Assembly (NCBI GenBank): GCA_903871605.1
Contig: CAIQHF010000036.1
Location: 310,001 to 374,000 of the forward strand
Reading direction: 5' to 3'
Source of the DNA: an uncultured Sphingomonadaceae bacterium
GTDB lineage: Bacteria; Pseudomonadota; Alphaproteobacteria; Sphingomonadales; Sphingomonadaceae
Length of the DNA: 64,000 nt
Each line of letters begins with the position of its first letter. Position 1 is the first letter of the stretch. The position numbers were made by a program, and so were the translations under genes. Of the stretch, positions 45,745 through 57,339 are shown piece after piece. The notes below the pieces were generated by a model. It searched no databases. It worked only from the letters and a program-made list of their open reading frames with translations, and was not told the origin of the DNA.

Positions 45745-48264
45745 CTAGCTCCTGAGCGCGATGTTCTCGGGATCGAACGGCGAATCCGCGATCACGGTTG
45801 CCGCATGACGCTCGCCGAGGATGATGATCGACAGCGCGGTGCCCGGGGCGGCGAGATCGGGGCGGACCATCGCGAGCGCAAGGCTCTTGCCCGTCCGCCA
45901 GCCATAGCCGCCCGATGTCGCGCGGCCGACCATCTCGTCGCCGAGCAGGATCGGCTCGGCGCCGCGCGCGTCGGCATCGGTGACGCCGTGCACCTCGAGC
46001 GTGACGAGCGCATTCGTCTCGCCCGCGTCGCGACGCGCGAGCAGCGCATCCTTGCCGAAGAAGCCCGGCTTCTTCTGCCCGATGAAGCGCCCGAGACCGC
46101 TTTCATAGGCGGAATATTCGACCGACAGTTCGCGCGGGATCAGCTTGTAGCCCTTCTCCAGCCGCATCGAGTCCATCGCGCGGATGCCGAAGGGCTTGAG
46201 GTCGTCGCCGCCGGCCGCGAACAGCAGGTCGAAGATGTAATTCTGCATCTCGATCGGATGGTGGATCTCCCAGCCGAGCTCGCCGACGAAATTGACCCGC
46301 AGCGCCTCGACCTGCGCGACGCCGATGCTGATCCGCTTGCCGGTCAGCCAGGGGAATGCGGCGGTCGAGAGATCGGTGTCGGTCAGCTTGGCGAGGATCT
46401 CGCGCGACGTGGGGCCGGCGAGCACGAGCACGCCCATCGCCGTCGTCTGGCGCTCGAAGCTGACCGAGCCGTCCTTGGGCATTAGCTGCCGCAGATAGTC
46501 GTGGTCATGCTTCTCGTAGGCGCCCGCCGAGACGAGGAAGTAACGCTGCGGCCCGCGCTTGTAGACGGTGAACTCCGAGCGCACCCCGCCGCGCGCGGTG
46601 AGCAGATAGGAAAGGGTGACGCGGCCGATCGCCTTGGGCACCGCGTTGGTCAGCAGCCCGTCGAGCCAGGCCTCGGCGCCCGGCCCCGAAATCTCGCATT
46701 TGGCGAAGGCGCTCATGTCGAGCAGTCCCGCCTTCTCGGTCACGTGGCGGCATTCGGCGCCGACATGCTCGAAATAGTTTGAGCGGCGGAACGACCATTT
46801 CTCGAGCACCGGATCGTCGCCGTCGGGCGCGGGGTAGTTGTGGTGGAGCAGCACGTCGGGGCTGTTCTTCTCGCCCTCGGTGAGCTGATAGCCTTCGGGG
46901 GCGAACCAGTTCGGCCGCTCCCAGCCGAACACGGTGCCGAACACCGCGCCCTTCGCCTTCATCCGATCGTAGCAGGGCGCGCGGCGCAGGCCGCGGGCGC
47001 CTTCGCGCTCCTCGTCCGGATAGTGGACCGAGAAGACCTTGGCATAGGCTTCCTCGTTCTTGGCCTTGAGATAGCCGAAGCCCGCATAGTCGCCGAAGCG
47101 GCGCGGATCGACGCCGGTCATGTCGATCGTCGGCTCGCCATCGACGATCCAGTGCGCGAGCTGCCAGCCGGCGCCGCCCGCCGCGGTGATGCCGAAACTG
47201 TGGCCCTCGTTGAGCCAGAAGTTCTTCAGCCCCGGCGCTGGGCCGACGATCGGGCTGCCGTCGGGCGTATAGGCGATCGCGCCATTATAGACGCGCTTGA
47301 TGCCGACCTCGCCGAACGCGGGCACGCGCGCGATCGCCGCCTCGACATAGGGCATCAGCCGGTCGAGATCCTCGGGGAAGAGTTCATATTCGGACTGCGC
47401 GTCGGGACCATTGGGGTAGCAGATCGGCGCGCCGATCTCATAGGGCCCGAGCAGCAGCCCGCCGGCTTCCTCGCGCATGTAATAGCTGGCGTCGCTCTCG
47501 CGCAGCACGCCCATTTCGGGAAGCCCCTGGCGCTTGCGTTCCATGATCGCGGGATGCTGTTCGGTGACGATATATTGGTGCTCGACCGGGATCACCGGCA
47601 CGTCGAGCCCGACCATCTGGCCGGTCTGGCGCGCGAAGCTGCCCGTTGCGGAGACGACATGCTCGCACAGGATATCGCCCTGGTCGGTCGAGACCAGCCA
47701 TTCGCCGCTCGGCTGCTGCACGATCGCGGTGACGACGGTGTTGCGGTGGATCGTCGCGCCCATCTGCCGCGCGCCCTTGGCCAGCGCCTGGGTGAGGTCG
47801 GCGGGCTGGATATAGCCGTCGGCCGGGTGGCGGATCGCGCCGAGCACGCCGGTGGTGTCGCACAGCGGCCAGATCGCCTTGAGCTCGTCGGGGGTCAGCA
47901 TGTCGACCTCGACGCCGATCGTTCGCGCGACGCCCATATAATATCGATATTCGTCGAGCCGGTCCTGCGTGCAGGCGAGGCGGATGTTGGACACGTTCGA
48001 GAAGCCGACGTTCAGCCCGGTTTCGGCCTCGAGCGAGGGATAGAGCGCGACCGAATATTGGTGCATCTTGCCGACGGAATAGCTCAGGTTGAACAGCGGC
48101 AGCAGGCCCGCCGCATGCCAGGTCGAACCCGAGGTGAGCTCCTTGCGCTCGATCAGCATCGCATCGGTCCAGCCGAGCTTGGCGAGATGGTAGAGCGTGC
48201 CCACGCCGACCACGCCACCACCGATCACCACCACGCGCGCGCTTGTCTTCAAAGGTCGACCCAC
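45745..48264 (-). CDS. dimethylglycine/sarcosine dehydrogenase-like FAD and folate enzyme
   Basis: About 839 residues, GTG 48264 (TTG 48252 is also possible and would begin MKTSARVVVIGG). The N-terminal half is an FAD-dependent D-amino-acid-oxidase fold (VVVIGGGVVGVGTLYHLAK, ERKELTSGSTWHAAGLLP), the His in STWHAAG being the covalent flavin site in dimethylglycine dehydrogenases. The C-terminal half is a GcvT aminomethyltransferase-like folate domain (AGLLDMSAFAKCEISGPGAE to the GWRTGKSLALAMV block). It likely demethylates dimethylglycine to sarcosine. It is the first gene of the soxBDAG operon, with a 5-base gap to the Rieske gene. Confidence 0.9.
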   Translation of the reverse strand: MGRPLKTSARVVVIGGGVVGVGTLYHLAKLGWTDAMLIERKELTSGSTWHAAGLLPLFNLSYSVGKMHQYSVALYPSLEAETGLNVGFSNVSNIRLACTQDRLDEYRYYMGVARTIGVEVDMLTPDELKAIWPLCDTTGVLGAIRHPADGYIQPADLTQALAKGARQMGATIHRNTVVTAIVQQPSGEWLVSTDQGDILCEHVVSATGSFARQTGQMVGLDVPVIPVEHQYIVTEQHPAIMERKRQGLPEMGVLRESDASYYMREEAGGLLLGPYEIGAPICYPNGPDAQSEYELFPEDLDRLMPYVEAAIARVPAFGEVGIKRVYNGAIAYTPDGSPIVGPAPGLKNFWLNEGHSFGITAAGGAGWQLAHWIVDGEPTIDMTGVDPRRFGDYAGFGYLKAKNEEAYAKVFSVHYPDEEREGARGLRRAPCYDRMKAKGAVFGTVFGWERPNWFAPEGYQLTEGEKNSPDVLLHHNYPAPDGDDPVLEKWSFRRSNYFEHVGAECRHVTEKAGLLDMSAFAKCEISGPGAEAWLDGLLTNAVPKAIGRVTLSYLLTARGGVRSEFTVYKRGPQRYFLVSAGAYEKHDHDYLRQLMPKDGSVSFERQTTAMGVLVLAGPTSREILAKLTDTDLSTAAFPWLTGKRISIGVAQVEALRVNFVGELGWEIHHPIEMQNYIFDLLFAAGGDDLKPFGIRAMDSMRLEKGYKLIPRELSVEYSAYESGLGRFIGQKKPGFFGKDALLARRDAGETNALVTLEVHGVTDADARGAEPILLGDEMVGRATSGGYGWRTGKSLALAMVRPDLAAPGTALSIIILGERHAATVIADSPFDPENIALRS

Positions 48265-48275
48265 CGTCTTTTTCA

Positions 48276-48298
48276 GGCGTGATGATGATCGTCACGCC
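48276..48298. promoter_or_regulatory. stem-loop between deacylase and dehydrogenase genes
   Basis: GGCGTGA (48276-48282) and TCACGCC (48292-48298) form a 7-bp stem with a 9-base loop in the 70-base gap ahead of the betaine operon. On the minus strand it is followed by GAAAAAG, not a U-run, so its function is unknown. Confidence 0.35.
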
Positions 48299-48334
48299 GG
48301 CGCCTTGTCGAAGCCGGCGGCTCGATTGGCGAGA

Positions 48335-48847
48335 TTAGTCTTGCTTATCGAGCCCGGCCGAGGGGACGGGGATGACCGCGGGCGAATGGCCCCAGGCGGC
48401 AAGCGCCTTGACGAGGTCGGCGCCAGACAGCCCCACGGTCGCTATGTTTTCCAGGGGGTGGACGTTGACGCGCGGCGCCGAGGCGACCGTCGCGTCGAGC
48501 ACGACCGATACGGTGCCGTCGACATCGTTGATCGCCGCGAGCGGCGTCACCGCGCCGGGCGACACACCCAGCAGCCGTTCCATGTCCTCGGCTTTGCCGA
48601 AGGACAGCTTCTTCGCGCCGATCGCGGCCGGCAGCGCCTTCAGATCGACGCGCGCATGCGCCTCGACCGTGACCAGCCAGAAGCGCCCGTCCTTGTCCTT
48701 GAGAAACAGATTCTTGGTATGAAGACCGGGGATGGCGGTATGCAGGCCCTCGCTCTCCTCGACCGTGAAGACCGCGTCATGGCGGATGTTGTCATGCGCG
48801 ATGCCCAGCGTGTCCAGCGTAGCGAGCAGCGTGGCTTGGTCGTGCAT
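48335..48847 (-). CDS. YbaK/ProXp-type aminoacyl-tRNA editing deacylase
   Basis: A 170-residue protein from ATG 48847. Single YbaK domain: VFTVEESEGLHTAIPG, HTKNLFLKDKDGRFWLV, KKLSFGKAEDMERLLG, PGAVTPLAAINDVDG. This is the prolyl-tRNA-synthetase-associated group that hydrolyses misacylated Ala-tRNA(Pro) or similar. It stands 70 bases upstream of the betaine operon on the same strand, though the functional link is doubtful. It is divergent from a LysR gene. Confidence 0.87.
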   Translation of the reverse strand: MHDQATLLATLDTLGIAHDNIRHDAVFTVEESEGLHTAIPGLHTKNLFLKDKDGRFWLVTVEAHARVDLKALPAAIGAKKLSFGKAEDMERLLGVSPGAVTPLAAINDVDGTVSVVLDATVASAPRVNVHPLENIATVGLSGADLVKALAAWGHSPAVIPVPSAGLDKQD

Positions 48848-48926
48848 GTTCGTCCCGTTTTCGCCGATTTCAGACCGAGGGCCTCTACCGCCGGGCCACG
48901 TGACGTGCGAGCAGTCAGCTGACAGC

Positions 48927-48941
48927 ATTAGTATCTCTAAT
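48927..48941. promoter_or_regulatory. candidate LysR box upstream of deacylase/LysR genes
   Basis: ATTAG-TATCT-CTAAT is an inverted repeat in the T-N11-A format used by LysR regulators. It lies in the divergent intergenic region between the deacylase gene and the LysR gene at 49101. Confidence 0.45.
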
Positions 48942-49100
48942 CCTCGATCGCGGGCATCGCCGGCGACCGAGCCCGATCGAGCGGGCAGCATTGGCCAACG
49001 CCGCGCCGTTGCGCTAGGATCGCGCATGGCGACTGGACCCGCAGCAGCGGGCCGCGGGGATGGGGATGCGGGCGGTCTTTGGAAAGGGCTTCACCCGAAT

Positions 49101-50087
49101 ATGAAATTGCCACCCGGGTTCGATCTCAGCTCGATCGAGGTGTTCATGCTCACCGCCGAACTCGGCGGCATGACGCAGAGCGCGGTCCACCTCGGCATGA
49201 CTCAATCCGCCGTGTCGCAGACCATTTCGAAGCTCGAGACTGCGCTTGCCACCAAATTGTTCGACCGCACGATGCGCCCGCTCGCGCTGACGCCGAGCGG
49301 CAAGCTGCTGCTCCAGGACGGCAGTCGCCTGCTCGCGGCCGCCAAAGGGCTGGCGATCGAGGTGCGCGAGGGCAGCCAACGCCCGGTCGATTGTGTAACG
49401 ATCGCGATGGCGGAGAGCATCGCCAACCATCTGACCGCGCCGCTGCTGCTCGGCCTCGGCGACCGCGCGCTGCGCTGGCAGCTGCGCTCGGGAATCTCGC
49501 TGCTCCAGCATCACGAGTTTCTGAGCCGCAAGATCGACATGCTGATAACCGGAAGCAGCCAGCTCGAGAATTCGGACGACGTCGATCACTTCCCGATCAT
49601 GACCGAGGAATTCATCCTCGTCGCGCCGGCCAGCTATGCCGGGCTGCTCGATCCGATCGATTCGCTGGCGACGCTTCCCTTCATCCGCTTTTCGCTGCTG
49701 TCCGCGATGGGCCAGCGTATCGAGCGCCAGGTGGCGCGGATGCGGCTCAACCTGCCCAACACCGTCGAACTCGATTCGACCGGCCAGCAGATGACCGCGG
49801 TCGCCGCCGGCGTGGGCTGGACGATCACGACGCCGCTGTGCCTTGCCAGCCATCTCGATCTGCTTCCCAAGCTGCGCGTCGCGCCGATCGTTCGCGCGCA
49901 ATTCCGCCGCACGATCCACCTCGTCGCACGGCGCGGCGAATTCGGCCTGCTGCCGCGCGATATCGCAGCGCTCGCCGCGCACAGCCTGCGCCGGAGCCGA
50001 TTGATCGAACTGGCGCGGCAACTGCCATGGCTCGATGGCATATTGGGCTGGCCTGCCGAGCCGGCCGCGCGTGATACCGCCGCCTGA
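49101..50087 (+). CDS. LysR-family transcriptional regulator
   Basis: About 328 residues from ATG 49101. N-terminal HTH with SSIEVFMLTAELGGMTQSAV, then LGMTQSAVSQTISKLETALA, typical LysR wing. The C-terminal effector domain is periplasmic-binding-like. It is divergent from the deacylase/betaine operon genes, so it is a candidate regulator of them; the inverted repeat at 48927-48941 fits a LysR box. Confidence 0.88.
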   Translation: MKLPPGFDLSSIEVFMLTAELGGMTQSAVHLGMTQSAVSQTISKLETALATKLFDRTMRPLALTPSGKLLLQDGSRLLAAAKGLAIEVREGSQRPVDCVTIAMAESIANHLTAPLLLGLGDRALRWQLRSGISLLQHHEFLSRKIDMLITGSSQLENSDDVDHFPIMTEEFILVAPASYAGLLDPIDSLATLPFIRFSLLSAMGQRIERQVARMRLNLPNTVELDSTGQQMTAVAAGVGWTITTPLCLASHLDLLPKLRVAPIVRAQFRRTIHLVARRGEFGLLPRDIAALAAHSLRRSRLIELARQLPWLDGILGWPAEPAARDTAA

Positions 50088-50104
50088 GGCATCGGCAGCG
50101 CGGT

Positions 50105-50983
50105 CTAGGCCATGCGGCCGTCCACCGCGCGGATCAGGCCCTGGACGGTCAGGCCGCCGTGCAGCGCGCCGGCATCGACGTGCGGCGCATAGACCAGCCC
50201 GATGTCGCGGCGGAACGCGAAGTCGGGCAGGTGGGGGCGCACGACACCGTCCGCCACGAAGCAATCGGGCATGACGGTGACGCCCAGGCCCGCGCGCACA
50301 TAGGCGAGCGCCCGCGCCTCGGATGTCGTCCGCGCCGCGAAGAAGGGACGGATGCCCCGTGCGGTGAAGTAGCGGCTGGTCTCCGACAACAGCTCGCAAT
50401 TCTGCCGGACGATCATCGGCTCGTTCATCAGTGCGTCGGGCGCAATGACGCTGCGATCGGCGAGACGGTGCGCGCTCGACATCGCCAGCGAATAGCCTTC
50501 GGAAAATAGGATCTGCTGCGCGTAGCGCGCATGATCCGCGCGGATGATGGTCAATGCGAGATCGAGGCGCCCGCGGGCCAGCCGCTCGAGCAGGTCTCGC
50601 TCGCGCGCCTCGACGATCTCGACGCGCTCGGACAGAGCCGAGCCAGGGCGCGCGGACAGGAAATCCTCGATCCACCGCGCCGGCGTGGTGAGCAACACCC
50701 CCAACCGGATCGTCCCGGCAACGTCGGCGCCCGCGACTTCGCGCTCGGCGAGCGCGAAATCGGCCTCGATCCGGCGCGCATGCGACGCCAGCCGCGCGCC
50801 GGCGTCGGTTAGCTCGACACGGCGGTTGGTGCGCAGGAACAGCGTCTGCCCGAGCATCTTCTCGATCTTGGCAATGCCGACCGACAGCGTCGGCTGCGAC
50901 ACGTTGCAAACCGCCGCCGCCTTCGAGAAATTGCCCTGGTCGATCACCGCGAGGAAGTAGCGGAGGTGATAGCGGTCGATCAT
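50105..50983 (-). CDS. LysR-family transcriptional regulator next to ivd
   Basis: About 292 residues. HTH begins YHLRYFLAVIDQGNFSKAAA, then CNVSQPTLSVGIAKIEKMLG; C-terminal substrate domain follows. It is divergent from the isovaleryl-CoA dehydrogenase operon by 87 bases. A palindrome overlapping its own start codon suggests autoregulation and control of ivd. Leucine-degradation operons often use MerR-type LiuR instead, so LysR control here is a variation. Confidence 0.88.
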   Translation of the reverse strand: MIDRYHLRYFLAVIDQGNFSKAAAVCNVSQPTLSVGIAKIEKMLGQTLFLRTNRRVELTDAGARLASHARRIEADFALAEREVAGADVAGTIRLGVLLTTPARWIEDFLSARPGSALSERVEIVEARERDLLERLARGRLDLALTIIRADHARYAQQILFSEGYSLAMSSAHRLADRSVIAPDALMNEPMIVRQNCELLSETSRYFTARGIRPFFAARTTSEARALAYVRAGLGVTVMPDCFVADGVVRPHLPDFAFRRDIGLVYAPHVDAGALHGGLTVQGLIRAVDGRMA

Positions 50984-50997
50984 AGTTTTTCTCTATG
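50981..50997. promoter_or_regulatory. candidate LysR box overlapping the regulator's start
   Basis: CATAG-N7-CTATG has the T-N11-A layout. It covers the ATG of the LysR gene at 50983 and lies about 75 bases upstream of ivd, the usual position for a LysR-type site controlling a divergent promoter. Confidence 0.5.
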
Positions 50998-51070
50998 CTG
51001 TGCTTCACGAAACTTCAATTTTCCATGCAGCGCATCATCGCCTATCGCAGCCATAAAGGATTGGGAGAGA

Positions 51071-52243
51071 ATGGTGGCCGAGCTGGACTTCGCGCTGGGC
51101 GAAATGGCGGACATGATCCGCGGCACGACGCTTCGCTTCGCGACCGACCGCATCGCGCCGCTGGCCGCGCGGATCGACGCCGAGGACCGTTTTCCGCGCG
51201 AGCTGTGGCCCGAAATGGGGGCGCTCGGGCTGCATGGCGTCACGGTCGCCGAGCAATATGGCGGTCTGGGCCTCGGCTATCTCGAGCATGTCGTCGCCTG
51301 CGAGGAAATCAGCCGGGCCTCGGCCTCGGTCGGCCTGTCCTACGGCGCGCATTCGAACCTCTGCGTCAACCAGATCCACCGCTGGGGCAGCGACACGCAG
51401 AAGGCCCGATATCTACCCAAGCTGGTCTCGGGCGAGCATGTCGGCAGCCTCGCGATGTCCGAGGTCGGCGCGGGGTCGGACGTCGTCTCGATGAAGCTGC
51501 GCGCCGACAAGGTCGAGGGCGGCTTCCGACTCAACGGCACGAAGTTCTGGATCACCAACGCCGCCTATGCCGATACGCTGGTGGTCTATGCCAAGACGAC
51601 TCCCGATGCGGGTTCGAAGGGCATCACCGCCTTCCTGATCGAAAAGGATTTCGACGGTTTCTCGATCGGCCAGACGATCGACAAGATGGGGATGCGCGGC
51701 TCGCCGACGGCGGAGCTGGTCTTCGACGACTGTTTCGTGCCCGACAGCCAGGTGATGGGTCCGCTCGACGGCGGTGTCAAAGTGCTGATGTCGGGGCTCG
51801 ATTACGAACGCGTCGTGCTGTCTGGCATCCAGCTCGGCATCATGCAGTCGTGTCTCGACGTCGTCGTGCCCTATGTGCGCGAGCGCAAGCAGTTCGGGCA
51901 GAGCATCGGCGCCTTCCAGCTGATCCAGGCCAAGATCGCCGACATGTATGTCGCGCTCAATTCGTCGCGCGCCTATGTCTATGCGGTGGCGCGCGCGTGC
52001 GACGCGGGGCAGACGACGCGCTTCGACGCCGCCGGCGCGATCCTGCTGGCGTCGGAGAATGCGGTGAAGGTCGCGGGCGAGGCGATCCAGGCGCTGGGCG
52101 GCGCGGGCTATACCAAGGACTGGCCGGTCGAGCGTTATTGGCGCGACGCCAAGCTGCTCGATATCGGCGCAGGCACCAACGAGGTGCGGCGGATGCTGAT
52201 CGGCCGCGAACTGATCGGCCACGACGCGCCGAGGGCGCAATAA
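51071..52243 (+). CDS. ivd: isovaleryl-CoA dehydrogenase
   Basis: About 390 residues; ATG 51071 follows GGGAGA. Acyl-CoA dehydrogenase fold: [19 protein letters not shown], then [10 protein letters not shown], and the catalytic glutamate in [10 protein letters not shown] (Glu246), the position characteristic of isovaleryl-CoA dehydrogenase rather than of short/medium-chain enzymes. It ends with [16 protein letters not shown]. Oxidises isovaleryl-CoA to 3-methylcrotonyl-CoA in leucine breakdown. Its stop shares one base with the next start. Confidence 0.93.
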   Translation: MVAELDFALGEMADMIRGTTLRFATDRIAPLAARIDAEDRFPRELWPEMGALGLHGVTVAEQYGGLGLGYLEHVVACEEISRASASVGLSYGAHSNLCVNQIHRWGSDTQKARYLPKLVSGEHVGSLAMSEVGAGSDVVSMKLRADKVEGGFRLNGTKFWITNAAYADTLVVYAKTTPDAGSKGITAFLIEKDFDGFSIGQTIDKMGMRGSPTAELVFDDCFVPDSQVMGPLDGGVKVLMSGLDYERVVLSGIQLGIMQSCLDVVVPYVRERKQFGQSIGAFQLIQAKIADMYVALNSSRAYVYAVARACDAGQTTRFDAAGAILLASENAVKVAGEAIQALGGAGYTKDWPVERYWRDAKLLDIGAGTNEVRRMLIGRELIGHDAPRAQ

Positions 52244-53850
52244 TGCGCGCGCTGGATACGCTCATCGATCCCGCGAGCGAGACGTTCCAGGCCAATGCCG
52301 CGCACAATGCGGCGCTCGCGGACGAACTGCGCCAGCGCATCGCGGTCGCCGCCCGCGGAGGGTCGGACGCGCACCGTGACCGTCATGTCGCGCGCGGCAA
52401 GCTGCTGCCGCGCGACCGCGTCCAGCGGCTGCTCGATCCGCTCTCGCCCTTCCTCGAGGTAGGAGCGCTTGCCGCCGACGGCATGTATGACGAAGACGGA
52501 CGCGGCGGCGCGCCCGGCGCGGGCATGATCGCCGGCATCGGCCGGGTCTCGGGGCGCGAGTGCATGATCCTCGCCAATGACCCGACGGTGAAGGGCGGCG
52601 CCTATTTTCCCATGACCGTGAAGAAGCATCTGCGCGCGCAGGAAATCGCGCGCGAGAACCGGCTGCCGTGCCTCTATCTGGTCGACAGCGGCGGCGCCAA
52701 TCTGCCGCACCAGGCCGAGGTCTTCCCCGATCGCGAGCATTTCGGCCGGATCTTCTACAATCAGGCGCAGATGTCGGCGGAGGGCATCCCGCAGATCGCC
52801 TGCGTGATGGGCAGCTGCACGGCGGGCGGCGCCTATGTCCCCGCCATGTCCGACGAGACGGTGATCGTGCGCAACCAGGGGACGATCTTCCTCGCCGGCC
52901 CGCCGCTGGTCAAGGCGGCGACGGGCGAGGTGATCTCCGCCGAGGAGTTGGGCGGCGCCGAGACGCACGGCCGCAAGTCGGGCGTGGTCGATCATGTCGC
53001 GGAGAATGACGAGCATGCGCTGCTGATCGTCCGCGACATCGTCGCGACGCTCAACCGGCCCAAGACGGTCGACATCGAGATCGCGGCGCCTGCGCGCCCC
53101 AGGCTCGATCCGGCCGAGCTCTACGGCATCGTGCCCAGCGACGTGCGCGCGCCCTACGACGTCCGCGAGGTGATCGGGCGGATCGTCGACGGCTCCAAGC
53201 TGCACGAGTTCAAGGCGCTGTATGGCACGACCTTGGTCTGCGGCTTCGCGCGAATCTGGGGGATGCCGGTCGCGATCCTCGCCAACAACGGCGTGCTGTT
53301 CTCCGAGAGCGCCTTGAAGGGCGCGCATTTCATCGAGCTCGCCTGCCAGCGCCGGGTGCCGCTGCTGTTCCTCCAGAACATCTCGGGCTTCATGGTCGGC
53401 GGGAAATATGAGGCCGAGGGCATCGCCAAGAACGGCGCCAAGCTGGTGACGGCGGTCGCGACCGCCTCGGTGCCCAAGATCACCGTGCTGATCGGTGGCA
53501 GCTTCGGCGCGGGCAATTACGGCATGTGCGGTCGCGCCTACAGCCCGCGCTTCCTGTTCAGCTGGCCCAATGCGCGGATCAGCGTGATGGGCGGCGAGCA
53601 GGCCGCCGCTGTGCTCGCCACCGTCCACCGCGATGCGGAGAGCTGGACGCCCGAGGAGGCCGAAGCCTTCAAGGCGCCGGTCCGTCAGAAATATGAGGAC
53701 GAGGGCAACCCCTATTATGCCACCGCGCGCCTGTGGGACGACGGCATCATCGATCCCGCGCAGACGCGCGACGTGCTGGGGCTCGCCTTCTCCGCCACGC
53801 TCAACGCGCCGATCCCCGAACGGGCGACGTTCGGCCTGTTCAGGATGTGA
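52243..53850 (+). CDS. mccB: methylcrotonyl-CoA carboxylase carboxyltransferase (beta) subunit
   Basis: About 535 residues. Carboxyltransferase fold with two crotonase-like halves: [19 protein letters not shown], then [35 protein letters not shown], and later [20 protein letters not shown] with [16 protein letters not shown]. This pattern is specific for MCC rather than propionyl-CoA carboxylase. It works with MccA to convert 3-methylcrotonyl-CoA to 3-methylglutaconyl-CoA. Confidence 0.94.
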   Translation: MRALDTLIDPASETFQANAAHNAALADELRQRIAVAARGGSDAHRDRHVARGKLLPRDRVQRLLDPLSPFLEVGALAADGMYDEDGRGGAPGAGMIAGIGRVSGRECMILANDPTVKGGAYFPMTVKKHLRAQEIARENRLPCLYLVDSGGANLPHQAEVFPDREHFGRIFYNQAQMSAEGIPQIACVMGSCTAGGAYVPAMSDETVIVRNQGTIFLAGPPLVKAATGEVISAEELGGAETHGRKSGVVDHVAENDEHALLIVRDIVATLNRPKTVDIEIAAPARPRLDPAELYGIVPSDVRAPYDVREVIGRIVDGSKLHEFKALYGTTLVCGFARIWGMPVAILANNGVLFSESALKGAHFIELACQRRVPLLFLQNISGFMVGGKYEAEGIAKNGAKLVTAVATASVPKITVLIGGSFGAGNYGMCGRAYSPRFLFSWPNARISVMGGEQAAAVLATVHRDAESWTPEEAEAFKAPVRQKYEDEGNPYYATARLWDDGIIDPAQTRDVLGLAFSATLNAPIPERATFGLFRM

Positions 53851-53854
53851 TGCG

Positions 53855-55714
<1,860 letters not shown>

Positions 55715-55820
55715 CCGCGCTCATGCCGGCTTCCCGTTTGGGCGGGATCGCGCAATAGGGAAAGGCGCCGGCGCGGCGTGGGTTGCGTCCGGCGCGTCCT
55801 CCCACGGCAAGGGGCCTGGA

Positions 55821-56321
55821 ATGACCACGACGTTCGACAGCAGCGAGTTCCGCCGGATATTGGGCCATTATCCGACCGGCGTCTGCGCCGTCACCGCGAT
55901 CGTCGACGGGGCGCCCGCCGCGATGGTCGTCGGATCGTTCACCTCGGTGTCGCTCGATCCGCCGCTCGTCGCCTTCCTTCCCGACCGCCGCTCGACGAGC
56001 TGGCCGCGAATCGAGGCGGCCGGCCGCTTCTGCGTCAACGTGCTCGCCGCGCAGCAGGAAAGCCTTTGCCGTACGCTTTCGTCGAAGGCCGCGGACAAAT
56101 TCGAGACGGTCTCCTATCGCCTGTCGGACTCGGGGCTGCCGATCTTCGAGGGGATCGTCGCGTGGATCGAATGCGATCTCTACGCGGTGCACGAAGCGGG
56201 CGACCATTTCATCGCGATCGGCCAGGTGAGGGCAATGGACATCGAGCATCCGCACCGCCCGCTGCTGTTTTTCCAGGGCGGATACGGGCAATTCACGCCG
56301 CTCGCCGAGGAGATTGCGTGA
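55821..56321 (+). CDS. flavin reductase-family protein
   Basis: A 166-residue protein. FMN-binding split barrel of the flavin-reductase-like family: FRRILGHYPTGVCAVTAI near the start, VGSFTSVSLDPPLVAFLP, FCVNVLAAQQE, and a C-terminal RPLLFFQGGYG. It usually supplies reduced flavin to a monooxygenase or acts as a small FMN enzyme. It follows mccA by 106 bases on the same strand but no monooxygenase is adjacent. Confidence 0.85.
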   Translation: MTTTFDSSEFRRILGHYPTGVCAVTAIVDGAPAAMVVGSFTSVSLDPPLVAFLPDRRSTSWPRIEAAGRFCVNVLAAQQESLCRTLSSKAADKFETVSYRLSDSGLPIFEGIVAWIECDLYAVHEAGDHFIAIGQVRAMDIEHPHRPLLFFQGGYGQFTPLAEEIA

Positions 56322-56331
56322 CGTTGCGGCG

Positions 56332-57339
56332 CTATCCGATGATGGTGCGATAGAGGCCGATATAGGCGTCTGCCATCCGGTCGACCGAGAAGCGCTCGAC
56401 CACCGCCCGGCGACAGGCGGCGCGATCAATCTCTCCGATCCGGGCGACCGCGGCGACGGCTTCGGTGGCGTCGTCGACGAGAAAGCCCGTGACGCCATGC
56501 TCGATCAGCTCGGGCATCGCGCCGCGGCGCGTTGCGATCACGGGCGTGCCGCAGGCCATCGCCTCGATCACCGACAGGCCGAACGGCTCATCGAAATTGA
56601 TGAGATGCAGCAACGCGCGGGCGGTCCCCAGCGCCGTCGTTCGCGCCGCGCCGCCGACCGCCCCGTGATAGCGGATCGTAACGCCGTCGGCGGCCGGCAC
56701 CACCTCGCGGTCGTGATACCCCGTGTCCTGAACGATGCCGTACATGTCGAGCGGCAGCCCGAGCGCGCGTGCGACCGCGATCGCCTCGCTGGCGCCCTTG
56801 TCGGGATGGATGCGGCCGAAGAACAGCAGCGAGTCGCCGCCACGCGCATCGAAGGGGAAATCCTCCAGCGGAATGCCGTGATGGATCGTCGCGGCATAGC
56901 GTAGCGCGGGATGGCGATCGGCCTCGCTGATCGCGACATAATGAACGCGGTCCTGATAGGGCAGGTACATCGGCAGGATGCGATCGGACGAAAAGCCGTG
57001 GATCGTCGTCACGATCGGCGTGTCGGTCAGCCGCGAGAAGGCATGGGCGGGAAAGTCGGCCTGATTGTGGATCAGATCGAAGCGGCCGGCCTGTTCGAAC
57101 AGATGGGCGAGATGGCGGAACTCCCAGACCTTCGCGTCGATCCGCGGATCTTCCGAATAGGGCGCGGGGACTACGCCGTCGAGCGTGGCGCCGGTCAGGC
57201 TGTCGCGCGTCGCAAACAGCGTCACGTCGATCCCGCGCGCGACCAGCGCCTCGGTCAGCAGGCTGGTGACAAGCTCCCACGGCCCATAATGACGCGGCGG
57301 GGTGCGCCAGGCGATCGGCGCCAGCATCGCGATCTTCAT
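56332..57339 (-). CDS. family 4 glycosyltransferase
   Basis: A 335-residue GT-B enzyme. MKIAMLAPIAWRTPPRHYGP with PWELVTSLLTEALVARG near the N-terminus; FFGRIHPDKGASEAIAVARA begins the second Rossmann domain; the C-terminal donor site reads EPFGLSVIEAMACGTPVI. ATG 57339 overlaps the GH13 stop (ATGA). Its co-translation with a GH13 glucosidase suggests work on an alpha-glucan or oligosaccharide; donor and acceptor are unknown. Confidence 0.87.
   Translation of the reverse strand: MKIAMLAPIAWRTPPRHYGPWELVTSLLTEALVARGIDVTLFATRDSLTGATLDGVVPAPYSEDPRIDAKVWEFRHLAHLFEQAGRFDLIHNQADFPAHAFSRLTDTPIVTTIHGFSSDRILPMYLPYQDRVHYVAISEADRHPALRYAATIHHGIPLEDFPFDARGGDSLLFFGRIHPDKGASEAIAVARALGLPLDMYGIVQDTGYHDREVVPAADGVTIRYHGAVGGAARTTALGTARALLHLINFDEPFGLSVIEAMACGTPVIATRRGAMPELIEHGVTGFLVDDATEAVAAVARIGEIDRAACRRAVVERFSVDRMADAYIGLYRTIIG

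Noticed and set aside
46840-48282. 480-codon plus-strand frame opposite the dimethylglycine-dehydrogenase gene
   Set aside because: Low-complexity shadow of a clear FAD/folate enzyme gene.
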